A DNA stretch of 64,000 bases, from the NCBI RefSeq assembly GCF_003595195.1, contig NZ_CP032418.1, positions 136,501-200,500 on the forward strand, read 5' to 3'. Position 1 is the stretch's first letter, and each line of letters starts with the position of its first letter. Positions 1 through 8,714 of the stretch are shown here, piece after piece. Origin of the DNA: Paenisporosarcina cavernae. GTDB lineage: Bacteria > Bacillota > Bacilli > Bacillales_A > Planococcaceae. The position numbers were made by a program, and so were the translations under genes. The notes under the pieces were generated by a model. It was not told the origin of the DNA. It made no database searches and saw only the letters and a program-made list of their open reading frames with translations.

Positions 1-319
1 CAAGGACGATAAGGTGAAAAACTTGATCTGTCACGACAAATAGCCATTTTTCAGTCGTGTTTTGCATCACCACCCGATTCCACCACATGTTAAATGTTCG
101 TCGATCGAGGAGCATGTGAGAGAGAAATAGCAATCCGATGGCTATGAAGCTCCAATCGATACTTCCCCAAATACCGACTAGGACCACCGCTAATGTATAC
201 ACCGAACAATGGACGACTAATGCGCCCCAATGCGTTGCTTTATTTTTTGCCATCCAAGACGTTTGGAGGAGAAAATCTCCGATTAAATGACCGATAAATA
301 AGTATGCAAATGGTGTCAT
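1..319 (-). CDS. DUF3307 family membrane protein (partial, C-terminus off the left edge)
   Basis: The reading frame opens at ATG 319-317 behind an AGAGGTG ribosome site and stays open to base 1, so only about 106 N-terminal residues are present. The start (MTPFAYLFIGHLIGDFLLQT, then WMAKNK and a HC.VYT segment) is the typical beginning of the DUF3307 family of small integral membrane proteins, whose function is unknown. At least three hydrophobic segments are visible. It is divergent from the HD-GYP gene, with a 147-base shared upstream region. Family call is fairly secure; no role can be given. Confidence 0.75.
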   Translation of the reverse strand, partial: MTPFAYLFIGHLIGDFLLQTSWMAKNKATHWGALVVHCSVYTLAVVLVGIWGSIDWSFIAIGLLFLSHMLLDRRTFNMWWNRVVMQNTTEKWLFVVTDQVFHLIVL

Positions 320-466
320 CGTGCACCTCTTTCCATTTATAAATAAGCGATGTGTGAAAATTTCATTACAATGAGCAAAATTTCGTTAATTTATGAGAAG
401 ATTCTATATTAAATGTAGCACATACATGCTAGAATAACAGTACAAATTTCGTGCATCGAAGGGATA

Positions 467-1558
467 ATGAACATGGATAAATTAGCAAAAATATTTCACT
501 CGATTGCCATTATCTCCGGCGAGAGCGATTTAGATGTCGTCTTAGTAGAATTAGCACAACTTGGTAAAGAACTCGCACAAGCAGATAGATGCACCGTCTG
601 GTTGTATGATGCTAAAACGGATGAAAATTGGACGCTTGTTGCGCAAGAAGTAGATGAGATCCGCGTGCCAGCAAGGAGCGGATTTATTGGCAAGGCCATT
701 CAAAGTGGGAAAACGATTGTCATCGAAGACGCGTATAACGACCCACGCTTCAACCAAGAAGTGGACCGTCAAACTGGTTATCACACCCGGACCATTTTAA
801 CCGTTCCGTTTCAAAATACAGAAGGCGCTTATTTCGGTGCTTTCCAAGCCATTAATAAACGTCCGGAAGGCACACCTTTTACGGAAGAAGACGTCCATTT
901 AATCACACTAGCTGCAACATATGCTGGAAAAGCAATTGAAGCGAAGCTACTCCAAAATGAGTTATTAAAAACGCAAGCGGAAATGATTGAAGTGCTCGGT
1001 CAAATAGGAGAGAGTCGTTCAAAAGAGACAAGCAACCATGTTCGTCGTGTGGCGATGTATTCCTATGAGCTCGCCAAACTCGCTGGTATTCCAGAAAGAG
1101 AAAGTGAATTGCTCCGGATTGTTTCTCCCATGCACGACATTGGGAAAGTCGCCACGCCTGATGCGATTTTACTGAAGCCTGGTAAACTCACACCGGAAGA
1201 ATTTGCGACGATGAAAGAACATGCGAGCATTGGGTACGAAGTATTTCGTCACTCCGAACGTGAATTATTAAAAACCGCCGCTATTATTGCCCATCAACAC
1301 CATGAACGTTGGGACGGAAATGGGTATCCGAATCAGCTAAAAGGAAAAGAAATTCATATGTTTGGTCGCATTACGGCGATTGCAGATGTCTTCGATGCGC
1401 TTAGCTCCGTTCGTGTGTACAAAACTGCATGGCCAGATGACGACATTATCGCGTATTTCACTGAACAAGGTGGGCATCAATTCGACCCAGTGTTGACCAC
1501 GTTATTTTTAACCAATTTTGAGAAGTTCGCGATCATTCGAAAAACATACGCGGATTAG
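467..1558 (+). CDS. GAF domain-HD-GYP phosphodiesterase
   Basis: Cytoplasmic 363-residue protein. An N-terminal GAF sensor (about residues 10-160) leads into an HD-GYP domain (about 175-355). The metal-binding HD pair is H223-D224 in HDIGK, followed by the HQHHERWDGNGYP block (276-288) that carries the diagnostic GYP triplet. HD-GYP enzymes usually hydrolyse cyclic di-GMP to pGpG or GMP; some cleave cGAMP. No membrane segment or receiver domain is present, so the input is probably a small ligand of the GAF domain. The stop lies 13 bases before the class III cyclase start, so the two are very probably cotranscribed, pairing a cyclic-nucleotide hydrolase with a cyclase. Start ATG 467 follows GAAGGG; ATG 473 is an alternative. 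Confidence 0.88.
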   Translation: MNMDKLAKIFHSIAIISGESDLDVVLVELAQLGKELAQADRCTVWLYDAKTDENWTLVAQEVDEIRVPARSGFIGKAIQSGKTIVIEDAYNDPRFNQEVDRQTGYHTRTILTVPFQNTEGAYFGAFQAINKRPEGTPFTEEDVHLITLAATYAGKAIEAKLLQNELLKTQAEMIEVLGQIGESRSKETSNHVRRVAMYSYELAKLAGIPERESELLRIVSPMHDIGKVATPDAILLKPGKLTPEEFATMKEHASIGYEVFRHSERELLKTAAIIAHQHHERWDGNGYPNQLKGKEIHMFGRITAIADVFDALSSVRVYKTAWPDDDIIAYFTEQGGHQFDPVLTTLFLTNFEKFAIIRKTYAD

Positions 1559-1571
1559 TAGGAGAGTCCTG

Positions 1572-3356
1572 ATGACAAACATAATCGAACTCGAACAAGA
1601 ACAAACAATTCACCTCCCGCTGTCGAGTGCTTGGGATTTATTGACTGACTCCAATCATTTTAACCATGTCGCGGGATTATTCCCTGTGACATTTTCGGAC
1701 TTTCAAACGGACCAATCGCTCCATCGCCAAGCGACCGCAAAAGCACTTGGCTTTATTCCGGTCAAATGGCGGGAGCATGCCTTCACGTGGGTCAAAAATC
1801 AGTGGTTTGAAATTGAACGAATTTACGATAAAAGCCCTGTTGATCGTGCGGTTTGGAAAGTTTCCCTCTTTCCAGTGAACGCCACCTCCACGTCCATTCG
1901 AGTAAATGGCCATTTCACGTATAAAAATGCGCTCGGAAAAATCGCGTTACAAAAAGTGATTATTCCGCAGCTTCTTGGATTTTTCCCCTATGCAGAAGCA
2001 GTTGCTGAGGCATTTCATTCCAAAAAACTTCGTCCTCAAGCGAAAGAAAGCCTTTCGTACAATGCAGAAGTCTTTCATACTCGCGAAAAGAAATTCCGCG
2101 CATATCCTGTGAAACGAGCGCACGCCGATACGCTACTTCACCATATTACAAACGCAAACGATGAAGATGTTCTCAACATGCAACCGTTAAAATTTGCGAA
2201 AACGTATGGGTTCGATCCGACGGAAACGGTCGACTTCTTTTTGCTGGCGACAAAAGCAGGTGTGCTACAGCAAAAGTGGAGCATGATGTGTCCTAATTGT
2301 CGCGTTCCTAAAACGCAAGTCACCGCGTTAAAAGACGTGCAAAACACCGTCCACTGCGACTTATGTGGACTGGATTTCGACACCGATTTTGATCGTTCTA
2401 TTCAAATGCAATTTGACGTCCACCCGGCGATTCGACAAGCAGCAGGCGAACTTTACTGCCTAAATGGTCCGATGAACTCGCCGCACATCCTAGCGCAACA
2501 CCGAATTCCCGCAGGAACAGAGCAACAAGTGCCGCTAGGGAACTGGCAATCGAGCCACCGCTACCGTGTCCTTCAGCACAATCATGCTGTGCAAGTGGAT
2601 GCTTTTGGCAATGAAACATCTCGCCTCACATACGGAGAAAATGGCTTCGCTCAACATCACGTGCTCCCAACAGACACGCTCACTATTTCGAACACGACGA
2701 ATCAGGAAATTGTCTTCGTCGTCGAAGAGCTCGTCTGGGATCAAGACGCACTTACAGCAAGAGACGTCACCGCGATGCAACTGTACCGGGATTTATTTGC
2801 CACGGAAGTATTAGCTGCCGATCAAGAAATTCAAGTGGGGAATATGACGGTTCTCTTCACTGATTTAAAATCATCAACTGCTCTATATGAAAAAATAGGC
2901 GACGCCCTCGCATACTCGGACGTGCGTCAACATTTCAGCTATTTAAAAGAACACATTAGCGTCAATCGCGGGGCAATCGTTAAAACAATTGGCGATTCCG
3001 TTATGGCTGTTTTCACCGACGAGCACGACGCACTTCGAGCGAGTATAGCGATCCATCAGTCAATGGAGAAGTTGCAACAACTCGTTTCAGAACCGATTGC
3101 GATTAAAATCGGTTTCCATTCTGGACCGGTCATTGCAGTCAATGCCAATGACATTCTCGACTACTTTGGTCGTACCGTTAATATCGCATCTCGCGTCGAA
3201 CAACTGAGTAGCGGGAATGATATCGTCATGACTGCCGACACATATGAAGATGTGAGAGATAAGCTTGAGCTGGTAAATGGCGTGAGAATAGAACAATTTT
3301 CGCAGCAAGTAAAAGGCATGAGCGAAGCCTTAGAGCTTGTGCGCGTTAACATTTAG
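1572..3356 (+). CDS. SRPBCC/zinc-ribbon/DUF5939-class III adenylate/guanylate cyclase
   Basis: A 594-residue multi-domain protein. Residues about 1-160 look like an SRPBCC ligand-binding fold; a four-cysteine ribbon follows (C240-x2-C243 and C262-x2-C265); then a DUF5939-like beta-rich segment, and a C-terminal class III nucleotidyl cyclase (about 420-594). All expected catalytic positions are visible: metal-binding D431 (FTDLKSST) and D475 (KTIGDS), adenine-type K471 and D530 (ILDYFG), and transition-state N537 and R541 (VNIASR). Residue identity favours ATP and cAMP over GTP. I place the start at ATG 1572 behind TAGGAGAG, because the upstream extension overlaps the previous gene. cAMP signalling is unusual in Bacillales, so the true product needs a biochemical test. 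Confidence 0.85.
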   Translation: MTNIIELEQEQTIHLPLSSAWDLLTDSNHFNHVAGLFPVTFSDFQTDQSLHRQATAKALGFIPVKWREHAFTWVKNQWFEIERIYDKSPVDRAVWKVSLFPVNATSTSIRVNGHFTYKNALGKIALQKVIIPQLLGFFPYAEAVAEAFHSKKLRPQAKESLSYNAEVFHTREKKFRAYPVKRAHADTLLHHITNANDEDVLNMQPLKFAKTYGFDPTETVDFFLLATKAGVLQQKWSMMCPNCRVPKTQVTALKDVQNTVHCDLCGLDFDTDFDRSIQMQFDVHPAIRQAAGELYCLNGPMNSPHILAQHRIPAGTEQQVPLGNWQSSHRYRVLQHNHAVQVDAFGNETSRLTYGENGFAQHHVLPTDTLTISNTTNQEIVFVVEELVWDQDALTARDVTAMQLYRDLFATEVLAADQEIQVGNMTVLFTDLKSSTALYEKIGDALAYSDVRQHFSYLKEHISVNRGAIVKTIGDSVMAVFTDEHDALRASIAIHQSMEKLQQLVSEPIAIKIGFHSGPVIAVNANDILDYFGRTVNIASRVEQLSSGNDIVMTADTYEDVRDKLELVNGVRIEQFSQQVKGMSEALELVRVNI

Positions 3357-3386
3357 AAGAAGTGGCATTCGTCACTTCTTTTTTTG
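3357..3386 (+). terminator. Rho-independent terminator after the cyclase
   Basis: AAGAAGTG and CACTTCTT form a perfect 8-bp stem around an 8-base loop, followed by a T run, immediately after the stop codon. Confidence 0.9.
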
Positions 3387-3517
3387 TCGGAAAAGTACCG
3401 AGAAGCGCAAAAAATTAGTACAACGAAACGTTTATCAGCGCAAACGAAGAAGACCTTGTTTCATTTCTAAATAGTGTAAAATGAAGAAAAACACGAGATA
3501 GGAACAGGAGGATGACG

Positions 3518-4225
3518 ATGACAGTCGACGAAGTAATGGCAGAGCTTGAAAAGCTGGGCACGGAACGAACGAAGAAAATATATGTAGGCAACGGGGCAAA
3601 AGAGCCACTATTTGGTGTTGCGACAGGCGCGATGAAACCGATGAAAAAAATCATTGGAAAAAATCAGTCCCTCGCAGAAGAACTTTACGCAACGGGCAAT
3701 TACGACGCAATGTATTTTGCTGGTGTTATAGCAGATCCCAAAGCAATGACAGAAGAGGACTTCGATCGTTGGATAAACGATGCTTATTTTTTCATGATTT
3801 CGGATTACATCGTTGCCGTTACATTATCAGAATCACCGTTAGGAGAAGCGGTCTCCAAAAAATGGATTGCTTCAGGCGAAGAATTGAAAATGTCCGCTGG
3901 TTGGAGTTGTTATTGTTGGATGCTTGGAAATCGAAAAGATGACACATTTTCAGAAGAAACGATAGCGGAACTGCTGGATCAAGCGTCGTCGTCCATTCAT
4001 ACTGCACCTCCGAGAACACAGTCAGCGATGAGTAATTTCATCTCCACAGTTGGTGTGTCCTTTAAACCACTTCATGAAAAAGCAATGGAAGTAGCAAAAG
4101 AAGTAGGAGTCGTTGTAATGACGCGCGAAAACAAACCGAACGCAGAGTTACGTCCACTTGAAACGATTGATAAAGCAATAGAAAAAGGAAGAATTGGATT
4201 TAAACGAAGATACGTCCGGTGCTAA
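3518..4225 (+). CDS. DNA alkylation repair family protein (AlkC/AlkD-like HEAT repeats)
   Basis: A 235-residue, helix-rich protein resembling the DNA alkylation repair family, whose HEAT-like repeats cradle DNA and excise alkylated bases. Recognisable parts are the N-terminal LEKLGTERTKKIY, FGVATGAMKPMKKI, and a long helical body with SAGWSCYCWMLG. This subgroup often lacks the AlkD catalytic aspartate/tryptophan pair, so glycosylase activity should not be assumed. An AGGAGG at 3506-3511 abuts ATG 3512 but sits six bases before ATG 3518, so 3518 is preferred. It is a single gene with its own upstream region after the cyclase terminator. Confidence 0.75.
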   Translation: MTVDEVMAELEKLGTERTKKIYVGNGAKEPLFGVATGAMKPMKKIIGKNQSLAEELYATGNYDAMYFAGVIADPKAMTEEDFDRWINDAYFFMISDYIVAVTLSESPLGEAVSKKWIASGEELKMSAGWSCYCWMLGNRKDDTFSEETIAELLDQASSSIHTAPPRTQSAMSNFISTVGVSFKPLHEKAMEVAKEVGVVVMTRENKPNAELRPLETIDKAIEKGRIGFKRRYVRC

Positions 4226-4334
4226 AAAGTAAAAAATAGACTAAGTTTTGAACAAGCGAAAAAATCATGCCCTCATTTCGTAACGAAGGATAGGTAAAGC
4301 AAATTCACTCTTTAAATAACGAATATAAACATAT

Positions 4335-4535
4335 CTAGTGAATCCATTTGGAAATCAACACGTAACTAAACGTGAAAACAACACCAAGAGCAAATAAGCC
4401 GAACAACACATACGCGACCACTTTCACAGGTGTTGGCAACTTGCTAATGGTTTCCGGCGTTACATTTCCAACAGATCCTTCAATCTTTGCCAAATGATCG
4501 ATCGCATCATTAAACGGTTTCGTTTTTTCTGCCAT
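4335..4535 (-). CDS. Small single-pass membrane protein
   Basis: A 66-residue protein with a soluble N-terminal half (MAEKTKPFNDAIDHLAKIEG) and one C-terminal membrane segment at about residues 38-60 (VVAYVLFGLFALGVVFTFSYVLI). An AAAAGGAG ribosome site precedes ATG 4535 with normal spacing. I do not recognise the family. It lies between the alkylation-repair gene and degV on the opposite strand and is probably transcribed alone. No functional clue is visible beyond the membrane topology. Confidence 0.65.
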   Translation of the reverse strand: MAEKTKPFNDAIDHLAKIEGSVGNVTPETISKLPTPVKVVAYVLFGLFALGVVFTFSYVLISKWIH

Positions 4536-4769
4536 ATAAAAGCTCCTTTTCCTTTGTATCGTTTAGAGGGGAAGGGGTTTTTCTGCATTTCCCCCGATGA
4601 TTTGTCCGTAATTAATGATACCATAATTTTACAACACATCATAAATGAACAGGTTGTCAATTGGTTGCTAAATGGAAAAAAAGGAGTAACATACTATAAC
4701 AAAAGGCAATCATTCAGCGCAATCCTTCTATTCCAACAAACTTTTTTACGAAACGAAAGGAGTACCGCA

Positions 4770-5600
4770 ATGGTCATCATTTTAACGGATAGTTCGTCTG
4801 ATTTACCGAAGGACTACATAGAAAAACATCACGTACACGTGGTTCCACTCTCCGTTCGAGTCGGTGAGGAGGAGTATTCAGAAGGAGTCGATTTATCTCC
4901 TCCTGCATTTTTTGAAAAAATGTTCGCTACGAGTGAACTCCCTAAAACGTCCCAACCTTCTCCTGCCAAATTTGCAGAGAGCTTTCAACAAGCTGCACAA
5001 CAAAACGAGCAGTTAATCTGTTTAACGATATCTTCCAAACTCAGTGGCACGTACCAATCTGCCCTTTTAGGAAAAGAGATCTCCAATACAGATGTTGAAA
5101 TAATCGATACGCTTGGTGGCTCACTAGCCTATGGCATGCTCGTGATGAAGGCGGTACAACTGGCGAATGAAGGAAAGAGTCGCGAAGAAATTGTTGAAGC
5201 ACTTTATACATATAGGGAAAACATGGAAATTTTCATCTTGCTCGATAATCTGGAAAATGTGGTGAAAGGCGGAAGACTAAGTAAATTTTCGGGATCCGTC
5301 GCAAAATTATTGAACATCAAAATTATTTTAGAAGGAATTCAAGGAGAAATCGTCGTTAAAGAAAAAGTTCGAGGTTCCAAAAAATTTCTTCAGCGTGCGC
5401 TAGAACGAATCCAAGAAAAACGAGACGATTTTTCGGATGCGGTATTTGGAATTACTCACACGGGAAATGTGGAAGAAGCCGAATGGCTAAAGAATGAAAT
5501 TAATCGACGACTTCACCCAAAAGAATTGTACGTGAATTACATGGGCGCAACGATGGGCACATATGCTGGTAAAGGTGGATTGATTGTTTCATTCCTGTAA
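4770..5600 (+). CDS. DegV family fatty-acid-binding protein
   Basis: A 276-residue DegV protein. These proteins bind a single fatty acid between two domains and, in FakB members, present it to the kinase FakA for acyl-phosphate formation in phospholipid synthesis. Visible signatures are the N-terminal ILTDSSSDLP, the TSQPSP loop, GTYQSALLG, and VVKGGRLSK. The start is ATG 4770 behind AAAGGAG (4757-4762); the longer frame upstream lacks a ribosome site and crosses the small membrane-protein gene on the other strand. The patatin-like gene begins 18 bases downstream, so the pair may form a lipid-related operon. Confidence 0.87.
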   Translation: MVIILTDSSSDLPKDYIEKHHVHVVPLSVRVGEEEYSEGVDLSPPAFFEKMFATSELPKTSQPSPAKFAESFQQAAQQNEQLICLTISSKLSGTYQSALLGKEISNTDVEIIDTLGGSLAYGMLVMKAVQLANEGKSREEIVEALYTYRENMEIFILLDNLENVVKGGRLSKFSGSVAKLLNIKIILEGIQGEIVVKEKVRGSKKFLQRALERIQEKRDDFSDAVFGITHTGNVEEAEWLKNEINRRLHPKELYVNYMGATMGTYAGKGGLIVSFL

Positions 5601-5618
5601 ACGAAAGGACGTGCTAAC

Positions 5619-6491
5619 GTGTTTGATAGTGGACTTATATTAGAAGGCGGCGGTATGCGAGGGGTATACACAGCTGGCGTTTTGGAATTTTTCATGGAAA
5701 AGGAATGCTATTTTCCATATGTTATTGGGGTTTCAGCAGGAGCTTGCCAAGGAGCTTCATATCTATCCCGTCAAAAAGGGAGAAACCGTTCCGTTACCAT
5801 TGATTATTTATCACACCCAGATTACATATCGCTGAAAAATCTTTTCTTTAAAAAAGAACTGTTTGGAATGGATTTAATCTTCGATCATATCCCTAATAAC
5901 TTAGTGCCATTTGACTTTGAGACGTTTAATGTGGGCAAGGAAAGATTTGTCATCGGCACAACGGATTGCTATACAGGTCAAGCCGTTTACCACGACAAGA
6001 ATGCCGAATCAGCAGAGATGTTATCCATTATCCGAGCTTCAAGCTCATTACCATTCATGGCAAAACCAGTGGAAATTGCCGGACAAACACTAATGGACGG
6101 TGGAATTGCAGATCCCATTCCTTTATATAAAGCGAAATTGGACGGCGTCGAAAAACCGGTGATTGTGTTGACGAAACAAAAAGGCTATCGCAAAAAGAAA
6201 TCCTTTTTATCCAAAGCATATAAATTGTTCTACAAAGAATTTCCAGGCTTAACAAACGCTTTGGAAACAAGATGGCACCGTTACAACGAATTATTGGATA
6301 CGATTGAACGCTTAGAAGACGAAGGTAAGGTGTTTGTCATCCGACCAAGTAACGACTTCGGTGTATCCAGAGCTGAACGAGATATCACAAAACTCGAAAA
6401 TTTCCACCAGCAAGGATACGAAGACGCCCGTGCGGTGTATGAAGAAATGACGATGTGGTTAGGTGCAAAAAATGTTGTTGTGACTTCCTAA
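5619..6491 (+). CDS. Patatin-like phospholipase family protein
   Basis: A 290-residue patatin-like acyl hydrolase of the RssA/YjjU type. All family landmarks are present: the glycine-rich oxyanion loop EGGGMRG near residue 10, the nucleophile elbow GVSAG (about 38-42), and the catalytic aspartate in MDGGIADPIP (about 165). It is predicted to be cytoplasmic, without a signal peptide or membrane span, and to release fatty acids from lipids. Translation starts at GTG 5619 behind GAAAGGAC. Its position directly after degV suggests that released fatty acids could be bound by that protein; this is an inference from adjacency only. Confidence 0.85.
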   Translation: MFDSGLILEGGGMRGVYTAGVLEFFMEKECYFPYVIGVSAGACQGASYLSRQKGRNRSVTIDYLSHPDYISLKNLFFKKELFGMDLIFDHIPNNLVPFDFETFNVGKERFVIGTTDCYTGQAVYHDKNAESAEMLSIIRASSSLPFMAKPVEIAGQTLMDGGIADPIPLYKAKLDGVEKPVIVLTKQKGYRKKKSFLSKAYKLFYKEFPGLTNALETRWHRYNELLDTIERLEDEGKVFVIRPSNDFGVSRAERDITKLENFHQQGYEDARAVYEEMTMWLGAKNVVVTS

Positions 6492-6527
6492 TACAAAAAT
6501 TGAAACGTACAACAACATGTGCAAATT

Positions 6528-6573
6528 AAAAAAGAATCTCCGATTGATTGACTCAAAAAGAGATTCTTTTTTC
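6528..6573. terminator. Bidirectional terminator between patatin and ASCH-deaminase genes
   Basis: AAAAGAATCTC (6530-6540) pairs with GAGATTCTTTT (6560-6570), and T-rich tails lie on both sides. It can end both converging transcripts. Confidence 0.88.
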
Positions 6574-6589
6574 TATTGGACGTTTTCAG

Positions 6590-7495
6590 TTATTCCAACT
6601 CACTCCCGTATTTCTCAGGAAGCAACTCCATCACATTGCATTTCACGATTTCACCTTGATACTTCAAAATAACGTCTGTATTTTGACCATAATCGCTAAT
6701 CAATTCTCGACACATGCCACAAGGCGCAACAACCCAACAGTTTTCGATATCTTCATGTGGATGAGGATGTGCAACAGCGACAATCGTTTCAAAATCCGGA
6801 TGGCCTTCTGATATCGACTTGCCAAGTGCCATTGCTTCCCCGCATACCGCAATTCTTCCAACATTCGCTTCTAAATGAACCGCTGCAAATACTTTACCTG
6901 AAGTCGTTCTTACGGCTGCACCAATATGGTGTCTCCCGTAACGGTAATTATCTTCAATCACTTTTTCCGCTGCGCGAATTAGTTCATAATCTTGTTCTTC
7001 TAACTTTTTCGTTGTAATCATGGTATCTCTCCTATATGAGTTTTTATATTTCACATCAATGACGGTAAATCGTTCACATACTAGCATCAGATCTTCGGAA
7101 AATTCCATCTCAAATCCCTTTAATTCCTCTGTGAAAAACTCCACATGTACGCGGTGCCAGTAATCGTAAGACAAGTCACCTTCGCCTTCAGCCACTGCGA
7201 AATCAGCAGTCACTTTCTTAAATGGTTGAATAACAAGTTCTGTTGTTTGGATGATACATAACGGTTCATCAGCATCATTTAATATAACGCTATATTCCCC
7301 TAACTCTGGAATAGGTTCGCCAAGTTTTTCGTATGTAACTACTGCAGAACATGTCGCCGTCTTTCTACCGCTAATAACAAGGGAAGCTAATTTATTCGGA
7401 CTAGCCCCAAATTGCCATGCAGTGACGTTCTCTGGAACATCCTTCCCCAACTGTTTCCAATAATTTTCCCAATAGGTTTTCGTCATTTCATTCAT
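6590..7495 (-). CDS. ASCH domain-cytidine deaminase fusion protein
   Basis: A 301-residue open frame joins two enzymes. Residues 1-145 are an ASCH domain with GRKTAT, in which K45 and T48 match the lysine/threonine of the N4-acetylcytidine amidohydrolase YqfB, and with the conserved AEGEGD (102-107) that supplies a candidate glutamate. Residues 159-301 are a zinc cytidine-deaminase-like domain with VCGEA (zinc ligand and catalytic glutamate) and APCGMC. No stop separates them. An AGGAGA site six bases before internal ATG 7021 could also give a free 143-residue deaminase (6590-7021). The main start, ATG 7495, follows AGGGGAG. Possible roles are modified-nucleoside salvage or blasticidin-type deamination; the substrate is not provable here. 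Confidence 0.82.
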   Translation of the reverse strand: MNEMTKTYWENYWKQLGKDVPENVTAWQFGASPNKLASLVISGRKTATCSAVVTYEKLGEPIPELGEYSVILNDADEPLCIIQTTELVIQPFKKVTADFAVAEGEGDLSYDYWHRVHVEFFTEELKGFEMEFSEDLMLVCERFTVIDVKYKNSYRRDTMITTKKLEEQDYELIRAAEKVIEDNYRYGRHHIGAAVRTTSGKVFAAVHLEANVGRIAVCGEAMALGKSISEGHPDFETIVAVAHPHPHEDIENCWVVAPCGMCRELISDYGQNTDVILKYQGEIVKCNVMELLPEKYGSELE

Positions 7496-7602
7496 GTAAA
7501 GTCTCCCCTTCTCTTAAATTGTAACATTTGCTGGAAATAAACAATTGAATCTTTTTCCAGTTTTTTTCGTAGTAAAAAGAAAGCACTGAAGGAGTGGATG
7601 AG

Positions 7603-8106
7603 TTGAAAACATTTTATATGAAAGAAAAAGTATTTAGTTTGAGTGGAAAATTTACCGTCATCGATGAATCCGAACAAGATGTATATAGCGTGCAAGGTAG
7701 CTTCATGAAAATCCCTAAAACGTTTTCGATTTTCGATCGATCTAACACGGAAGTTGCGAACATTACGAAAAAGACCTTCTCATGGCTTCCCACATTTTAT
7801 GTAGAAGTAGAAAGGCAAGACGTCTTAACGATTAAAAAAGAATTCTCTTTCTTAAAATCTCGCTACACTATTTCCGGCGTGGATATCGACGTGCAAGGTA
7901 ACTGGTGGGACATGGACTTCGAAATGATTCAAAATGGCGAAGTCATCGGCAGAGTGTCCAAAGAATGGTTCACTTGGGGAGACAGTTACCGAGTCGAACT
8001 CCTAAATGAAGAATTGGAGAAAGTCGTCATCGCAATCGTCGTGGCAATTGACTGTGTGAAAGCAGACGAAGCTGCAGCTAACTCCAGTATTCATATGCAT
8101 ACGTAA
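7603..8106 (+). CDS. LURP-one-related (YxjI-like) family protein
   Basis: A 167-residue beta-rich protein of the LURP-one-related/YxjI family, which shares the Tubby C-terminal fold. The start MKTFYMKEKVFSLSGKFTVIDE and the later FTWGDSYRVEL are typical of the bacterial members, whose function is unknown. TTG 7603 lies eight bases after GAAGGAG and gives the standard N-terminus; the in-frame GTG at 7594 overlaps that ribosome site. A Nudix gene follows 31 bases downstream, so the two are likely cotranscribed. Confidence 0.8.
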   Translation: MKTFYMKEKVFSLSGKFTVIDESEQDVYSVQGSFMKIPKTFSIFDRSNTEVANITKKTFSWLPTFYVEVERQDVLTIKKEFSFLKSRYTISGVDIDVQGNWWDMDFEMIQNGEVIGRVSKEWFTWGDSYRVELLNEELEKVVIAIVVAIDCVKADEAAANSSIHMHT

Positions 8107-8137
8107 AGCCATCACAAGAAGGAAAGTAGGAGTAAGA

Positions 8138-8647
8138 GTGCCATTTACACAGTTTTTTGGACAAGAAGCACCGCAAGATACACCGAAAATAATTCGCACA
8201 GGGGTGCGAGCAATTATCCGCGAGGGAGAAAAAATTTTAATGATGAAATCGAAACGAGGAGACGTGAAATTTCCTGGAGGAGGAGTTGAATCAGGGGAAG
8301 AAGAAATACCTGCGCTTCTTCGGGAAATAAAAGAAGAAACTGGATTCATCGATGTAAGCGTCAAATCCTACTTAGGAAGTATCATCCAGTCAAAACAAGA
8401 TCGAAAAGATCCATCCAGTTGGTATGTGCAAACCTCTCCATATTACGAAGTTGAACTACGCTCCAACAAACAAGTAGAACCAGAGCTAACGGAAAAAGAG
8501 ATTCGAGAAGGTTATCACCTTGTTTGGATGACAATCCAAGAAGCAATTAAGTTAAATGAAACCGTGGAAGTGGATCCTAACGTGAATGGATATATAGAAA
8601 GAGAAAACTGGGTGTTGAATTATTTAATAGAGAAAAGAGAACTATAA
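8138..8647 (+). CDS. Nudix hydrolase
   Basis: A 169-residue Nudix enzyme that hydrolyses nucleoside diphosphates linked to another moiety. The Nudix box is complete, from GGGVESGEEE through REIKEETGF (about residues 47-69), with the metal-binding REXXEE glutamates. The GTG start at 8138 is preceded by AGTAGGAG. Substrate specificity cannot be read from the sequence. It is the first of three Nudix proteins in the window and probably shares a transcript with the YxjI-like gene before it. Confidence 0.87.
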   Translation: MPFTQFFGQEAPQDTPKIIRTGVRAIIREGEKILMMKSKRGDVKFPGGGVESGEEEIPALLREIKEETGFIDVSVKSYLGSIIQSKQDRKDPSSWYVQTSPYYEVELRSNKQVEPELTEKEIREGYHLVWMTIQEAIKLNETVEVDPNVNGYIERENWVLNYLIEKREL

Positions 8648-8649
8648 GC

Positions 8650-8702
8650 AAAAGCAACTGACTGGTGAATGAAAAGTGCTCGCCAGTCAGTTGCTTATTT
8701 TG
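8650..8702. terminator. Strong bidirectional terminator
   Basis: A perfect 14-bp stem pairs 8652-8665 with 8683-8696, with T-rich tails on each strand. It lies between the converging Nudix and HNH genes. Confidence 0.9.
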
Positions 8703-8714
8703 ATGAAAGGAAAC

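Noticed and set aside
4494-4769. In-frame 92-residue upstream extension of DegV
   Set aside because: The extension crosses the small membrane-protein gene on the other strand, has no ribosome site, and is absent from the DegV family; ATG 4770 has AAAGGAG.
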